From the NCBI GenBank assembly GCA_963576735.1, contig OY755171.1:15810001-15874000 (forward strand): 64,000 nucleotides of DNA. The letters are read 5' to 3'. This DNA comes from Bedellia somnulentella. Lineage: Eukaryota; Arthropoda; Insecta; Lepidoptera; Bedelliidae. Positions 53,040 to 63,330 of this stretch are shown piece after piece. Made by a program: the position numbers and the translations under genes. Every line of letters begins with the position of its first letter. Position 1 is the first letter of the stretch. The notes below the pieces were generated by a model. It searched no databases. It was given only the letters and a program-made list of their open reading frames with translations, and had not been told where the DNA came from.

Positions 53040-53309
53040 GTCTAGTACATATAAAGATACATATACTCACGGCCATAAATCCCAAAAAGGGGTAGCCAAT
53101 GCCTCGGAGCTAGAAAATCTTCAGCCACATTTGGAAGTTGATAGGGGATAGAATGTAGAAATTAAGTATCATTGGTGATGGGTCTCCAACCGCATCGCCT
53201 CAAAACCACTTAAAAAGTCCCATACCCTTAGTCGCCTCTTACGATACCCGTGGGTAGAAAGGGGTAGTGACATTCTAAGCCGGCACTACACGGCAATGGT
53301 CTAGTACAT
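53040..53309 (-). mobile_element. SINE-A2, full length, 11-bp target duplication
   Basis: GTCTAGTACAT at 53040-53050 and 53299-53309 flanks a complete minus-strand A2 copy. Confidence 0.88.
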
Positions 53310-53489
53310 GTATTATATTTACCTATCTATCTGTCTATATGTCCACTTCGCCTGACGGGAAACCGGGTCGTGTCAAAAAGGTCTACCCTTGCAGGCAACC
53401 TTTACATTTATTTAGTCTTGTAGTATTTATAATTAATACTTACAGAAGCTTCCCTTTATAAGTTCCATGTTATTATTAAAGCTTAATAT

Positions 53490-53580
53490 TTGCCAGCATC
53501 TTACAAGGTAGCGATCGATAGTCTGTGCCTTCCCCTATGGCAACGAAATGCGTGAGAATATGTAAGTATGTGTGTGTATT
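53490..53580 (+). mobile_element. LINE-3 extreme 3' end
   Basis: GCGATCGATAGTCTGTGCCT, then CCCCTATGG and GCGTGAGAATATGTAAGTATG. It covers only the last codons and the tail. Confidence 0.7.
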
Positions 53581-54052
53581 AAATACAGTTTTTTTCTGCA
53601 TTCTTTTATATCTATTATAGTATTCCAAAAAAATTAGTTAAAAATAAAAATAAACGATTTTTACAAAAATATTAAGATAGGAATCATTCTTGGAATGCTT
53701 GGAATAGCGACACTATGAAAAGGATATTTATATCTTAAATAATAAAAATGATTTTTCAGGGAATACGGGAATTTTGTTTGCTCATCAAATTTTATTTCAT
53801 TATATTTTGTGACTTCAAATCTTCAAATAGTTCTTCTACTAGGGCTACACATCTTCCTATAATGGCGACATTCTATTTGCTTCTAATTTTGTGAAGAGAT
53901 CTTAACAAAACAATAATTAATTAGCCTATTCCTAGAGTAGACATGATGTGTATCTTGAAGCTGAAACTATATAACTGAATTACTAAAGGAAAGTTATTTT
54001 TTTATTTCTTCTCGTGGCGGTTTTTCGCGTTGCGACTGTTTGCGAAGCAATG
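53581..54052. other. AT-rich DNA, nothing recognised
   Basis: No frame or repeat match. Confidence 0.35.
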
Positions 54053-54159
54053 TTTTCCCCACTGAACTTCGAAAAGTGAGTGAGGAACTTTTCATTCCTT
54101 AGCTCTGGCTACCTCTTCTAGGGATTTATAGCCGGGAGTATATTTATGTTTGTATGCAT
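54053..54159 (+). mobile_element. SINE-A 3' half
   Basis: TTTCCCCACTGAACTTCGAA to GCCGGGAGTATATTTATG. The 5' half is missing. Confidence 0.75.
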
Positions 54160-54359
54160 TTATAAATTTTTGTTATTAACATAAATTATATTTATTATAT
54201 GTTATGTAACGGTATGTATATAAAGAAGTAATACAATAATTTATTCAAATGGCAATTTTTTATTTAATTTTTCTCTGTATAGTCTCATCTTCTCGTGACA
54301 TGATATAAGTATGTATTAGCCTAATACCAAGTGACGTTTTAATAATTGTGAAATAATGG

Positions 54360-54838
54360 TTTGAATGTTTTTGTCATGAAAACCTCATGTGGGGATTATT
54401 ACTAATAAATAAGAGATAAATAAAGGAAAGAATAATTTTGACACCAGCGCGCCGGGGGCGTATGACCGAGGTCGCGGGTTCGAACCCCGCCGGTGTCGAA
54501 ATTTTTCTTTCCTTTATTTCTCTTTTATCTTAATTATTTTAATAATCCCCACATGAGGTTTTCATGTCAAAAACATTCAAATTATTTGATAGTTAGGCGT
54601 TCTCAACATTTGCATTCTATGTGAAAAGGTAGACAATTGGCTTTCCGAATTTGTAAAAAATTCGGAGGTAGGGAACGCTAACATTACTTAAAAAGTGTAA
54701 AACAAACAAAGGATAGATGAATTTCGCACTGGAAGCCATTTACACTGTAGCTTTATTAGCAGAGCGACGGGGGCGTAAACCCGAGGTCGCGGGTTCGAAC
54801 CTTGCCGGTGTTGAAATTTTTCTTTTCTTAATTTATAA
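54360..54838 (+). mobile_element. composite foldback element with tRNA-like parts, copy 2
   Basis: Order: arm (54360-54439), partial tRNA-like unit lacking the D-arm (54440-54497), complementary arm (54498-54584), body (54585-54740), complete tRNA-like unit (54741-54812), start of another arm. This matches copy 1 at 26785-27234 part by part. The body shares CATTTGCATTCTATGTGAAA and TTCGGAGGTAGGGAACGC with copy 1. Confidence 0.75.
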
Positions 54839-55019
54839 CATAACATAAAATAAACATAAACGTTCACGCCGAATATCCCCGAAGGGGTTGGCAGAGGTAC
54901 TAATACTTGTGAACATTACGTGACTTTGTCACCTGGTGTTCAGAGTACCCACGTTTTGCATGGACAGTGTACTTACGTGATAGGGGGCAGGCCTATCGCC
55001 ATTTTGTACGAATACACTG
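54832..55019 (-). mobile_element. SINE-B 3' half
   Basis: It runs from the AACATAACATAAAATAAAC tail through the CCCCGAAGGGG hairpin to GCCATTTTGTACGAATACAC. The tRNA-like head is absent. Confidence 0.85.
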
Positions 55020-55113
55020 TACTTTATTTATCTTTTGTGAAATAATTGATTTATTCGGAAAGTGTTCAAACTCATGGTAAAATTTGTAATCTTTGAAATA
55101 AATACTACTTTCT

Positions 55114-55411
55114 TATTTGTCTATATAAGCCTTACAGACTTCGCTTGCTTGGTCACCTAGAAAGGATGGGTGAAGATCGAAATCAAAAAAGCGTACATGG
55201 GTCGTCCGACTGGACGAAGACAGGTCGCCAGCGGCGCCTACGGTACCGCTGGTGTGATGTGGTAGAAGCGGATCTTCGTGAGCTTCAGGCAAACAATTGG
55301 CGAGAAACCACACAAGACCGAGACAAGTGGTATCGAAATCTCGTAACGGAGGGCAAGACTCATTTTGGGTCGTCGAGCCAGCGAAGTAAAGTAAGTATGT
55401 ATTTGTCTATA
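55114..55411 (+). mobile_element. 274-bp LINE stub with 12-bp target duplication
   Basis: TATTTGTCTATA at 55114-55125 and 55400-55411 brackets the last part of a reverse transcriptase gene (LLGHLERMGEDR, RYRWCDVVEADLRELQANNW, EGKTHFGSSSQRSK) and a GTAAGTATG end. The fragment is in one open frame to its stop at about 55435. It is a dead-on-arrival copy of a LINE family distinct from LINE-3. Confidence 0.85.
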
Positions 55412-55755
55412 AAACCATGTTATAATTTATAAATACTTAAATATTCAAAGCACTAAGTTATGAACATATATGACCAACACAAATGCTAAATAACATTTAT
55501 GTAGGAGATGAAACAAAATACAGCTTTGAGTAGAACAAGTCAGTGCCGCCATTTGGTTAGATTTGGCGGGACCGCAAATGTCACTTTGTGCATTCACTAC
55601 AACGCTGACAGGGTTCATTTACTTCGTTCACTCCCAGCTCTAATGACCACTTCACAATAACAAGAATCTCTTTGCCAAAATATGATCCTTTCTTTGACTC
55701 GAATGTTTCGATTCCAGTAATTTATTTAGATGTCCTAGTTTTGGAAATATCCGCG
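55412..55755. other. no gene seen
   Basis: Unmatched DNA. Confidence 0.35.
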
Positions 55756-56008
55756 ATAATAAATAATAAATAAATAAATATACGGACATATTTTACACAG
55801 ATTAAGTTAGCCCTAAACTAAGTAAACTATGGGATACTAACTCAACGATATATTCAATATTATATAATACACAAATAAATAACATCCAAGACTAAGAAAC
55901 AATCATTTATGCTCATCACATAAATGTTGCCCTCAGCGGGGATCGAACCCGCGACCTCGGCGCCGAGAAGCTAGTCACCTATCCACTCGACCACGGACGT
56001 CGTCGAAA
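55756..56008 (-). mobile_element. SINE-C, tRNA-derived
   Basis: On the minus strand the head has A-box-like TGGTCGAGTGGAT and B-box GGTTCGATCCC (in GTCGCGGGTTCGATCCCCGC). Then come a body and a (TTTA)n tail with ATATGTCCGTATATTTATTT. The sequence could pass as a tRNA gene in a naive scan, but the acceptor arm does not pair well. Confidence 0.8.
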
Positions 56009-56395
56009 TATATAAGTGGTAATTGCCTATCATTTGTTTCTATGTATTTCATTTTCTAGAAGTGTTGACAAAATGTTTAGTGGTAATTACGAATAGGACT
56101 GAAAATTAAATAAAGAATATGGCAGTGTTTATTTATTTATGAAACAACAAATTAAATTAAATTGGCAATTTAAAAACGCTATTATTCTGATAAATTATTT
56201 TTCGCGAAATAAGCTTTCATTAAACTGAATATTATTATATTTAGTATCGAAGTTTATTATATGTAACTACTGATTCAATTCCATATACTTTACCATAATA
56301 ATTACTTAGATACACATCATTTTTAGATAAACCTTTTGGCAGGGAAGGCTATAAGCAATATATTATATTAAATTTAATCCAAAAGCTTACTACTC
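56009..56395. other. AT-rich DNA, nothing recognised
   Basis: No frame or repeat match. Confidence 0.35.
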
Positions 56396-56766
56396 TTAAG
56401 AAGCCGGGGCGGATGATAGTGAAATATATATACCACCAAAAACATTCTGTAAAATACTAGCCAAGTAAATCGCAATAAGGAACCTTAGACTTGGCTCCAC
56501 TTATTTTAGAGATTTCATTACGGGATTTTTTGGTCAGGACGTAGACTGATTGAATGGTTTCATTTTCTTATTATTATATTATCTTGTGAAATCCAATAAA
56601 AATAAACTCCACGACTTCTCGAATCTTTAAAATAGGTACACGAAAAAAAACTTTTAAATGTGTAAATAAATACGCTACCGGGATTTAAAATACAGCCAGC
56701 GCCATCTAGTGACGTGTATTGGTACTAATGCTAAATAACGTGAGCGAAGCCGCGGCTGAGTGCTAG
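56396..56766 (+). mobile_element. Helitron-like 3' ends, degenerate
   Basis: AACGTGAGCGAAGCCGCGGC, then CTAG at 56763-56766 before T, is a Helitron 3' end. A second worn end (GAAGCCGGGGCGGATGATAGT) lies at 56400-56420. The 5' ends were not found. Confidence 0.5.
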
Positions 56767-57792
56767 TACATAAATAATAATAATATTGGACTGAATAGTT
56801 TTATTTATTGAGTGGAGTACAGTTATTTGACTACTATCGGCCGATTTCACAATTGAGAATTTAACGATAAAAGTATCTCAAACCGTATTTAAGTACATAC
56901 TTACCAAAATTACGTTTCTAAATTGACCAAATATTGTAATTTAATCAAATTTTGATCGTATGATGCATCAATCTATAATTCGACATAAATGTTGAAATTT
57001 GCGTTTCTGAACTCGTTTGACAATACTCAAACGGTAATCATCGCTGATTTGAGAAGGTGAGAGATAAGTTGTCAAATTCGGCGTCTTAAACCGTGTTCAA
57101 TTTCAAATTTGTGAAGTAAACACATTGCTTTCGACTACTTTCTGGAGATATCTTCGGATACATTATTATCATCACTAGAGGAGCCGCAGCAGATACCTCG
57201 GAGGCAAAATACGCCGAAGTTTTTGGATTCTTTTTCCATTTTTATTCTACCTCCGCGGTGTTTTGCACCACAAAAGATTCCGCGTATATGAGGGAGCCAT
57301 GGCTTTAGAACCAATAATTAAACAATACATTCATGTCTCGGCTAAAGTTATTTAAAAGCGTGTTTTTAACCAAATCTATTTATAATACCTCAATAAAATA
57401 AATTATTTACCATTTGTATGCCCAAAATACATCACAAACAGGTTTTTTTTAATTACGGAATTTGTGATATACACGATTAAACCACGATCTGTGTGTCCGT
57501 AACAAAATCCCTATAAATGTAGCGCCATTGCCTTCAAAGATTATACATGAAAGTTGATGAAGCTCCTGTGAATAATTCAAAATTTGATTGGTATCGGCGT
57601 AAACCGTAAATCTGTGTCGGCAGCGGTCTCTGCGGTCTCGATCAATTCCAGTTGGCGCCGGAAACCAAACGTTTTTCACTCGTGACACTACGGATTGTAT
57701 TATTTTATGCAATTGCATTTGTATTAGATTACAGTACTTAACTAACGAATTTACTCCAATTACTACCAACTATTATGAGAATAAGAATATTA
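56767..57792. other. unassigned DNA with coding-like islands
   Basis: 57128-57300 (plus strand) and 57449-57769 (minus strand, 106 codons with VWFPAPTGIDRDRRDRCRHR and SQELHQLSCIIFEGNGATFI) have higher GC than their surroundings and open frames. I cannot match them to a family. They could be remnants of a DNA transposon or chance. Confidence 0.2.
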
Positions 57793-58090
57793 CCTTGGTA
57801 GCGCATTGGGAATTCCAAAGCTTGTTTGAAAAAGATGAGAATTGAAATACTGAGTCGGATTTACATCAATGTGTCTTTTCTTACGTCAAATGTGTAGTTA
57901 GTTTATAAAGATGTTATTTCTGAGGGAAAAATTACTTTGTATTTACACATGTGACAGTGTATTTGTACAAAACGGCGAAAGGCCTGACCCCTATCACGTG
58001 GATACACTGTCCAAGTAATACGCAGGTACTTTTAACACAGTTGACGAAAATGACTGGTGCTGTTTAGAAATATTTGTAACTCTGACACTA
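57793..58090 (+). mobile_element. SINE-B, diverged
   Basis: TTGGTAGCGCATTGGGAATT at the head, ACATCAATGTGTCTTTTCTT in the body and AAGGCCTGACCCCTATCACG near the end. Confidence 0.7.
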
Positions 58091-58174
58091 CTACTACTAT
58101 TTACAGCGTATAAATTAGCGTTTTGTTTCAATTCCAAACCGATTATCTCTACCCTAAGATCTACTATATGTTTG

Positions 58175-58425
58175 AATTATTGTAGTGCCATCTAAGATTA
58201 GTACTAAACCGTGTAACGCATCGCACGGGTGTAGTAAGAGGCAACTAAGGGTATGGGGTTTTTTAAACTGTTTTTGGGCGATGCCGATGCGTACCAATAA
58301 CCTACGATACTTTATTTCTACCATCTTGTCCCCTATCAACTTCCATATGTGGCTGAGGAGTTTCTAGCTCTAAAGCTCTGGCTATCCCTTTTTAGGATTT
58401 ATGGCCGTGAGTATATGTATGTGTG
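58175..58425 (+). mobile_element. SINE-A2 copy
   Basis: CGGGTGTAGTAAGAGGCAAC to GGCCGTGAGTATATGTATG, with A2-type spacing. Confidence 0.75.
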
Positions 58426-58853
58426 TAAAGCATTTAAATCAACATGTTCATGCAATAACTACCAAATTTTTGTGATAGCCGAACACTTGAGCATATAAAG
58501 CAAGTGTACGCATATTAAAGTAGTTTTTTCTACAAAAAGGAACATGTATATCAAAGTAGTAAAACAAGATTTCCTTCCCGCAAAATAGATTTCTTTGCCA
58601 AAACAACATACTTAGGCGGGAACGCCACGGTTTATATATTATTCTTAACTTGAGGGACATTTTTGTATCGAATTTGTACTCGACAAAGCGGCATTTACTA
58701 CCAAATACTTAAATGTGTTAAATAGGCATTGAATATGTTTTATTGACTAAACTTGCTGCTTTATATTATGACTTTATAAGTATTTTAAGTAGCGTTTTTG
58801 TTTTATTATTATTTGCAATTAAACTTTCTTATTTCAAAAACATGTACTACTTA
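58426..58853. other. AT-rich DNA, nothing recognised
   Basis: No frame or repeat match. Confidence 0.35.
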
Positions 58854-59042
58854 CATATATACTCACGGCTATAAATTTCTTAACGGGGTAGCCAGAGCTT
58901 TGCCAGAGCTATTTAACGATACTTTGGTATGAAAAATTCCTTGGTTAAGTCTTTGGAAGTTGAGTGGGGAAAAGATGGTAATAAATATTTGTTGCTGACA
59001 GGTCTCTATCCATATCGCCCAAAAATCCTGCACACTACACAG
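58854..59042 (-). mobile_element. SINE-A, internally deleted
   Basis: Tail and hairpin at 58856-58900, body with GAGTGGGGAAAAGATGG, head CACTACACAGC. The middle is shortened. Confidence 0.75.
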
Positions 59043-59281
59043 CTATTCTTTCATATGTTTTGGAATTTATGTCATTTTATGTTATACAGTAAATATGTAC
59101 AATTGGAAAACGTATGAATTAAAATTGAATTCTATCGAAGAGATTCATGGAATTAAGGTTACTGGGAAGAAAGTCAAACAAGTGTGAGAGTTGAATAACT
59201 GATAAAACAAAAGTCAGTGTTAGAAAAGGCCCGAATGGCAATACACGATGCTTTTCTAGTTTTTTACGGTTCAACGCTACG

Positions 59282-59302
59282 TTATTATTATTATTATTAT
59301 TA
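59282..59302 (+). repeat. (ATT)n microsatellite, LINE tail
   Basis: Seven ATT units, the TAA tail of the I-type LINE seen from the plus strand. Confidence 0.9.
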
Positions 59303-59929
59303 GATGGGCGGTAAACGCCACGGGTTTTCGCACTGAGCCCGGCATGGCAGGCCATTGTACGTGGACCAAGTGGTCATTTAATTCTCCCAACCTAATTCCG
59401 TCCAGAAGGCGAGTAGCTTATCCAGGTCAGCTACCGCTTCTGGGAGCGACTTTATGGTTCCTATCGTGTTATCCTAATATCGGCTACCCCAGTGCATTCC
59501 TGGAGCACGTGAGCGACCGTTTCGTCAGCTTCCATGCACGCTCGGCACATGGGGCTGTCGGTAATGCCTATAGTGTATAAGTGTTTATTTAGTGTGGTAT
59601 GTCCTGTAAGTACTCCGGTCACTGTCCGCAGATCTTTCCTGCTTAGTCGCAGGGCGCGCCCGGTCAGCTTCCTGTCAAGGGTTGGCATGATTTCCTTCGA
59701 CTGTCTGCAACCGGGCTCTTCCTGCCAGTGTATCTTGGAGAGGGAGTGAGTGCGTTCTTTTAGCCATGCGCAAAGCTGACCGTAGGGTAGGGGTATGATC
59801 GGTTCAGGACCATGTAGGTACCTTGCCGAACCCCCCCTAGTCAGTTCGTCAGCAGCATCGTTTCCTAAGGAGCCGCTGTGGCCCCTTATCCATTGTAGGG
59901 TTAAAGTGTTGTTCCGAGCTGCCTCCTCT
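59284..59929 (-). mobile_element. I-type LINE 3' end with RNase H, TSD flanked
   Basis: ACGCTACGTT at 59274-59283 and 59930-59939 is a 10-bp target duplication. On the minus strand the insert ends in (TAA)n, as I-type elements do, and encodes RNase H and the C-terminal zinc knuckle. It is 5'-truncated within RNase H. Confidence 0.85.
59378..59929 (-). pseudogene. I-type LINE ORF2: RNase H end and zinc-knuckle domain
   Basis: The minus-strand frame reads LTLQWIRGHSGSLGNDAADE, the final RNase H motif with its catalytic Asp. It continues through LPYGQLCAWLKERTHSLSKI and LTGRALRLSRKDLRTVTGVL to a CCHC-type knuckle in CRACMEADETVAHVLQEC. A frameshift near 59459 moves the last part (SLPEAVADLDKLLAFWTELG) to another frame before the stop at about 59378. 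RNase H in a LINE is typical of the I and related clades. Confidence 0.85.
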
Positions 59930-60085
59930 ACGCTACGTTTCTAGCAAACTATGGAGGACACATATTGACCAAATAGAGAATATGATCAAAAAGGCAGGCG
60001 TTTGAAGTTTGTAAAATAAAAGGGCATGAAATGATCTGCCTACCCCAACGTTAACTAAAGGCGTAAACATATTTATGTATGTATT

Positions 60086-61830
60086 TACCATTTATAGTTA
60101 TTATTATACTTGCAAAATTTCAAATATTGGTTTTAATGGCTAGATTCCGTTTTCTTATAATCGAAGCTTACCACTTTTATTTTTATCTTGCCGATCTTAA
60201 AAAATTTTTTATTGCAACAAGTCAAAAAATCTATATACGTTATTTTTCGTCTCAGAAACGTATATACATGATTTGATATCCTTATCCAAAAGGCTTTCTT
60301 TGAAGTATATTGAAAGGATTCACAAGTGGCTTTAAACCGCTTGTAAAAGTTTAAACTCTAGCAATTTGCTTTTGCAAGAAATTCCTGGGCGTATGTACGA
60401 TGACCCAGGAATGATATTTCAAAGAATTTTTCATGTTGCATAGTGCGATTCAAAAGCAGTTATACAGAACAACTTTTATCATATATTCTTGAGAGCCTTT
60501 TAACTTGAAACTGCGACTGCAACAGATTATAATTTACAAAGCTACATAAAAAAAAAACAGTTGGCAAAAGTTATAACTCTTGGGAGCAAAGAATGTCCCC
60601 TTAATTTTTATGGTTGCAATTTCCGTTCTGAGTGTGTTTCTTTACTCAGTTTGTTCTGTTAATACTTCAAGAATATCAACAACGTTCTAAATGGTTCCGC
60701 AGTTTATATGGTTTGCGGTTCTGAATGTAAATGTTTTACAATTTGTACATCTTTGAAGTTGAAGATTAGCCTACTGTTGCTTGTTCATTATGTTTATTTA
60801 TTACCCGTACGTTTGTTTCAGTATTTAAACATATATTCAGGAGTGTTGTTTGCAAATTGGTTGGCATCTGTTTAATTATAACTGGGTTTTGTTTATGTCT
60901 CGTTTAGTCGCTATTTGTTTTAAATTTCATGTATATTTTTGTGAGAATGTGATTTTGTAATTACAAGGAGAGTTTCATTTTGATTTCTGTTCCAAGAAGT
61001 GATTCAATTTTAGTTTTATTGCATGCACATATTTACCTATGCAGCTCCTATCCCAACAAAGCTAGTCAGGGCTTTTGAGCTCAAGACTTATATCAGCTAT
61101 GTTATAAATATGAAACAAAATTTAAACATTTATTAAAAAATACATTCTCTATCCTTTTGCCCTACAATATTTATTTGATTGCAGTTATTGCTGTATGACT
61201 ACAAAAAGGATTTCAAATAACGTCTTGAATATCTTTACCATAAGTTGATGTGGATATAAGTTTATCACAAAAAGATCTTTCAGTATGGAGTTGGTAGTCT
61301 ATTTAAATGTTTCCGTCCTTCTAAAACCGTCGGTTAAAAAGTATAATTTCTTGTTTTTATGCTCCAAGAAATATTCAGAAAATTTTCACTCATATTCTGA
61401 ATCAATATACTCTTTGTTCTTTAACAAAGAAAGGTGCATCATCTAGAAATTCATGCAAATGTGACCACAACGGGTTCTAAAATGAACGATTTTCAGAAGG
61501 TACAAATTTCTATTATCAAACCGGGATCGTTAGGTTTTGAACAAGTGCGGTTTTTCTGATGAATTTTGATTGCATTGATTTTGAAATCTGGTGATTGTAC
61601 TTGAAGTTGCTTCAAAGTGGTTATGTTTGTTATGTTGTTATTGGTAATCCTCTCTCGTGGGTATGGTCTGGTACGGCATGTATAAACCAACTTTGTTCTT
61701 TTTGAGTAAACGATATGAATAATATTTTTCTCAACCAAAAGGGTTTTAAAAATGTATCTGTAATTTTTAAAACCCTTTTAGTCTTAAGTCTATTTTTAAG
61801 TTGCAACCTTGAACAGAGATATACAAATAT
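60086..61830. other. AT-rich DNA, nothing recognised
   Basis: 1.7 kb without a convincing frame or a repeat shared with the rest of the window. Confidence 0.35.
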
Positions 61831-62058
61831 ACATATACTCACGGCAGTAATACCCTTTTTGAGAAATACAGAGATGCAGAATAAGAAAATTTTCAGGCAG
61901 TTTTGGAAATTGAGTGGGGAAGAGATTCTAAAATTAATGTTGTTGGAGATGAGTCTCCAAACGCATCGCGCAACAATAACTCAAAAGTCCCCAATATCCT
62001 ATGTCACTTCTTATGATGCAAGGGGGATGAAATGGGTTAATGCCCACACTACACAGCT
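61831..62058 (-). mobile_element. SINE-A, diverged
   Basis: CATATACTCACGGCAGTAAT at the tail end, GAGTGGGGAAGAG in the body and CACACTACACAGC at the head. Confidence 0.7.
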
Positions 62059-62432
62059 AGAGAGATCATAAAAGCCGACACATGTAAATTTGTTTCATAG
62101 AAACTAGTGTCACATTATATAATATGCCCTAAAAGCTGCCAAAAGCATTAATCCTTTCAAATACTCGTGTGCCGATTGCGCGTTTAATTGAATCGATTAG
62201 ATTATCGGAGTAAACGAGACACAAATATGAAACTCGATCTTTTTGTACGCAAATTAAATTTTGACTGAAACTTACGCTCCGTCTACAAGTATTCGGTTGG
62301 TGTTCAATAATGACGTAATGTAAATAAAGGGTACTAAGAGCTGTCATACATTGAATGTTTGAAGCAATCAAAATCGATACATTCTAGCTGCAACTGCGAA
62401 TCCTCGTCTTCATCAACCATATATTTTGTAAG
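62059..62432. other. no gene seen
   Basis: Unmatched DNA. Confidence 0.35.
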
Positions 62433-62580
62433 GCTTTACGAAAAACAGCCGTTTTACTTCATAATAAAATTCTGTACGACATGTTATTATGAAAATAGAG
62501 GAAATAAACAATATAAGCTACAATGCCTAATATTTCTCAAATCTTACGAACGGCATAGGCTGTTGCGGCGGAAATTGCGA
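62433..62580 (-). mobile_element. LINE-E reverse transcriptase fragment
   Basis: It aligns with 20010-20160 of LINE-E (CATAATAAAA, GTACGACAT, ATTATGAAAATA and CTTACGAACGGCATA). It lacks both ends. Confidence 0.75.
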
Positions 62581-62839
62581 TTTTTAATTTTTTTCGTAAA
62601 ACGCTAAATCATTCAAGTAAATCAAGCGTTAAAACCATAAAAAAATAGATTCTGTCTTTTCAATAGCCTGGCAGTCTGAAATAAAATAAGTTTATGATCA
62701 ATACACCAAATCCAAGTAAATTCAAGTCAAATCACTTGCAACCCCCTAATACCCTAAGTTGCCTCTTTCGACACCAACAGAAATTAATAGAACATAAATT
62801 ATGAAATTTTGTTTAATGACACAGTAACTTTATCCAAAG
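62581..62839. other. unmatched DNA, possible SINE-A scrap
   Basis: CCCCCTAATACCCTAAGTTG and CCTCTTTCGACACC at 62742-62775 resemble the minus-strand SINE-A. Confidence 0.3.
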
Positions 62840-63330
62840 GGTCCGAAAAAGCCTGAATGGCTGTGCATGATGCTGTTCTTCTTCTTACGCTTATGTATGG
62901 TAGCGTATGTATGGTGTGGCAGAAGAAGCATGAAAGCAGAGTTAATGTAGTGTAGAGATGAGGTCCCATAGAAAAAAATATTATGTTAGGCTATGTGATC
63001 GAGTGAAAAATAGTGTGATTTATGTAAATTGCGGAGTGAAAGATGATATTGTAAAAAAGATAGAAAAAGGAATTTTAAGATGGTTTGGGCTTAAAGAGAG
63101 GGTGAATGATTGTAAATTAGAGAAATATATTTATAGACCCAATGTGAATTGTAATGTTAGTAGAGAACGACCACGGAGGACACATTTACATCAAATGAAG
63201 AATGCGCTTCAAAAAATTATGAAAATAGATGAAGTTCGAGAGGTTTGCCAGGATCGTACAAATTGGCGATCGATAGTCCCTGCCTACCCCTATGGGAACT
63301 AACAGCGTTAGTATATAAATTGTATGTATG
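62840..63330 (+). pseudogene. LINE-3 reverse transcriptase, C-terminal fragment
   Basis: Broken frames upstream (AWLCMMLF / HESRVN-like sequence) lead into an open frame at 62958-63302: CGVKDDIVKKIEKGILRWFG, NVSRERPRRTHLHQM, IDEVREVCQDRTNWRSIVPA, YPYGN and stop. The 3' terminus CCCTGCCTACCCCTATGGGA, GCGTTAGTATATAAATTG and a TATG tail follows directly. This copy shows coding end and tail together and so defines the LINE-3 terminus. Confidence 0.82.

Larger units (their letters stand above)
59222..60085 (+). mobile_element. LINE-3 fragment split by an I-type LINE
   Basis: 59222-59283 reads AARMAIHDAF-like sequence of LINE-3. 59930-60085 resumes with RRTHIDQIENMIKKAGV, then CTGCCTACCCC and a TATGTATG tail. 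About 150 bases of LINE-3 coding sequence are also missing between them. Confidence 0.75.

Noticed and set aside
55930..56005. A real tRNA gene with a good B box.
   Set aside because: It is the head of a SINE with body and TTTA tail, and the acceptor arm does not pair properly.
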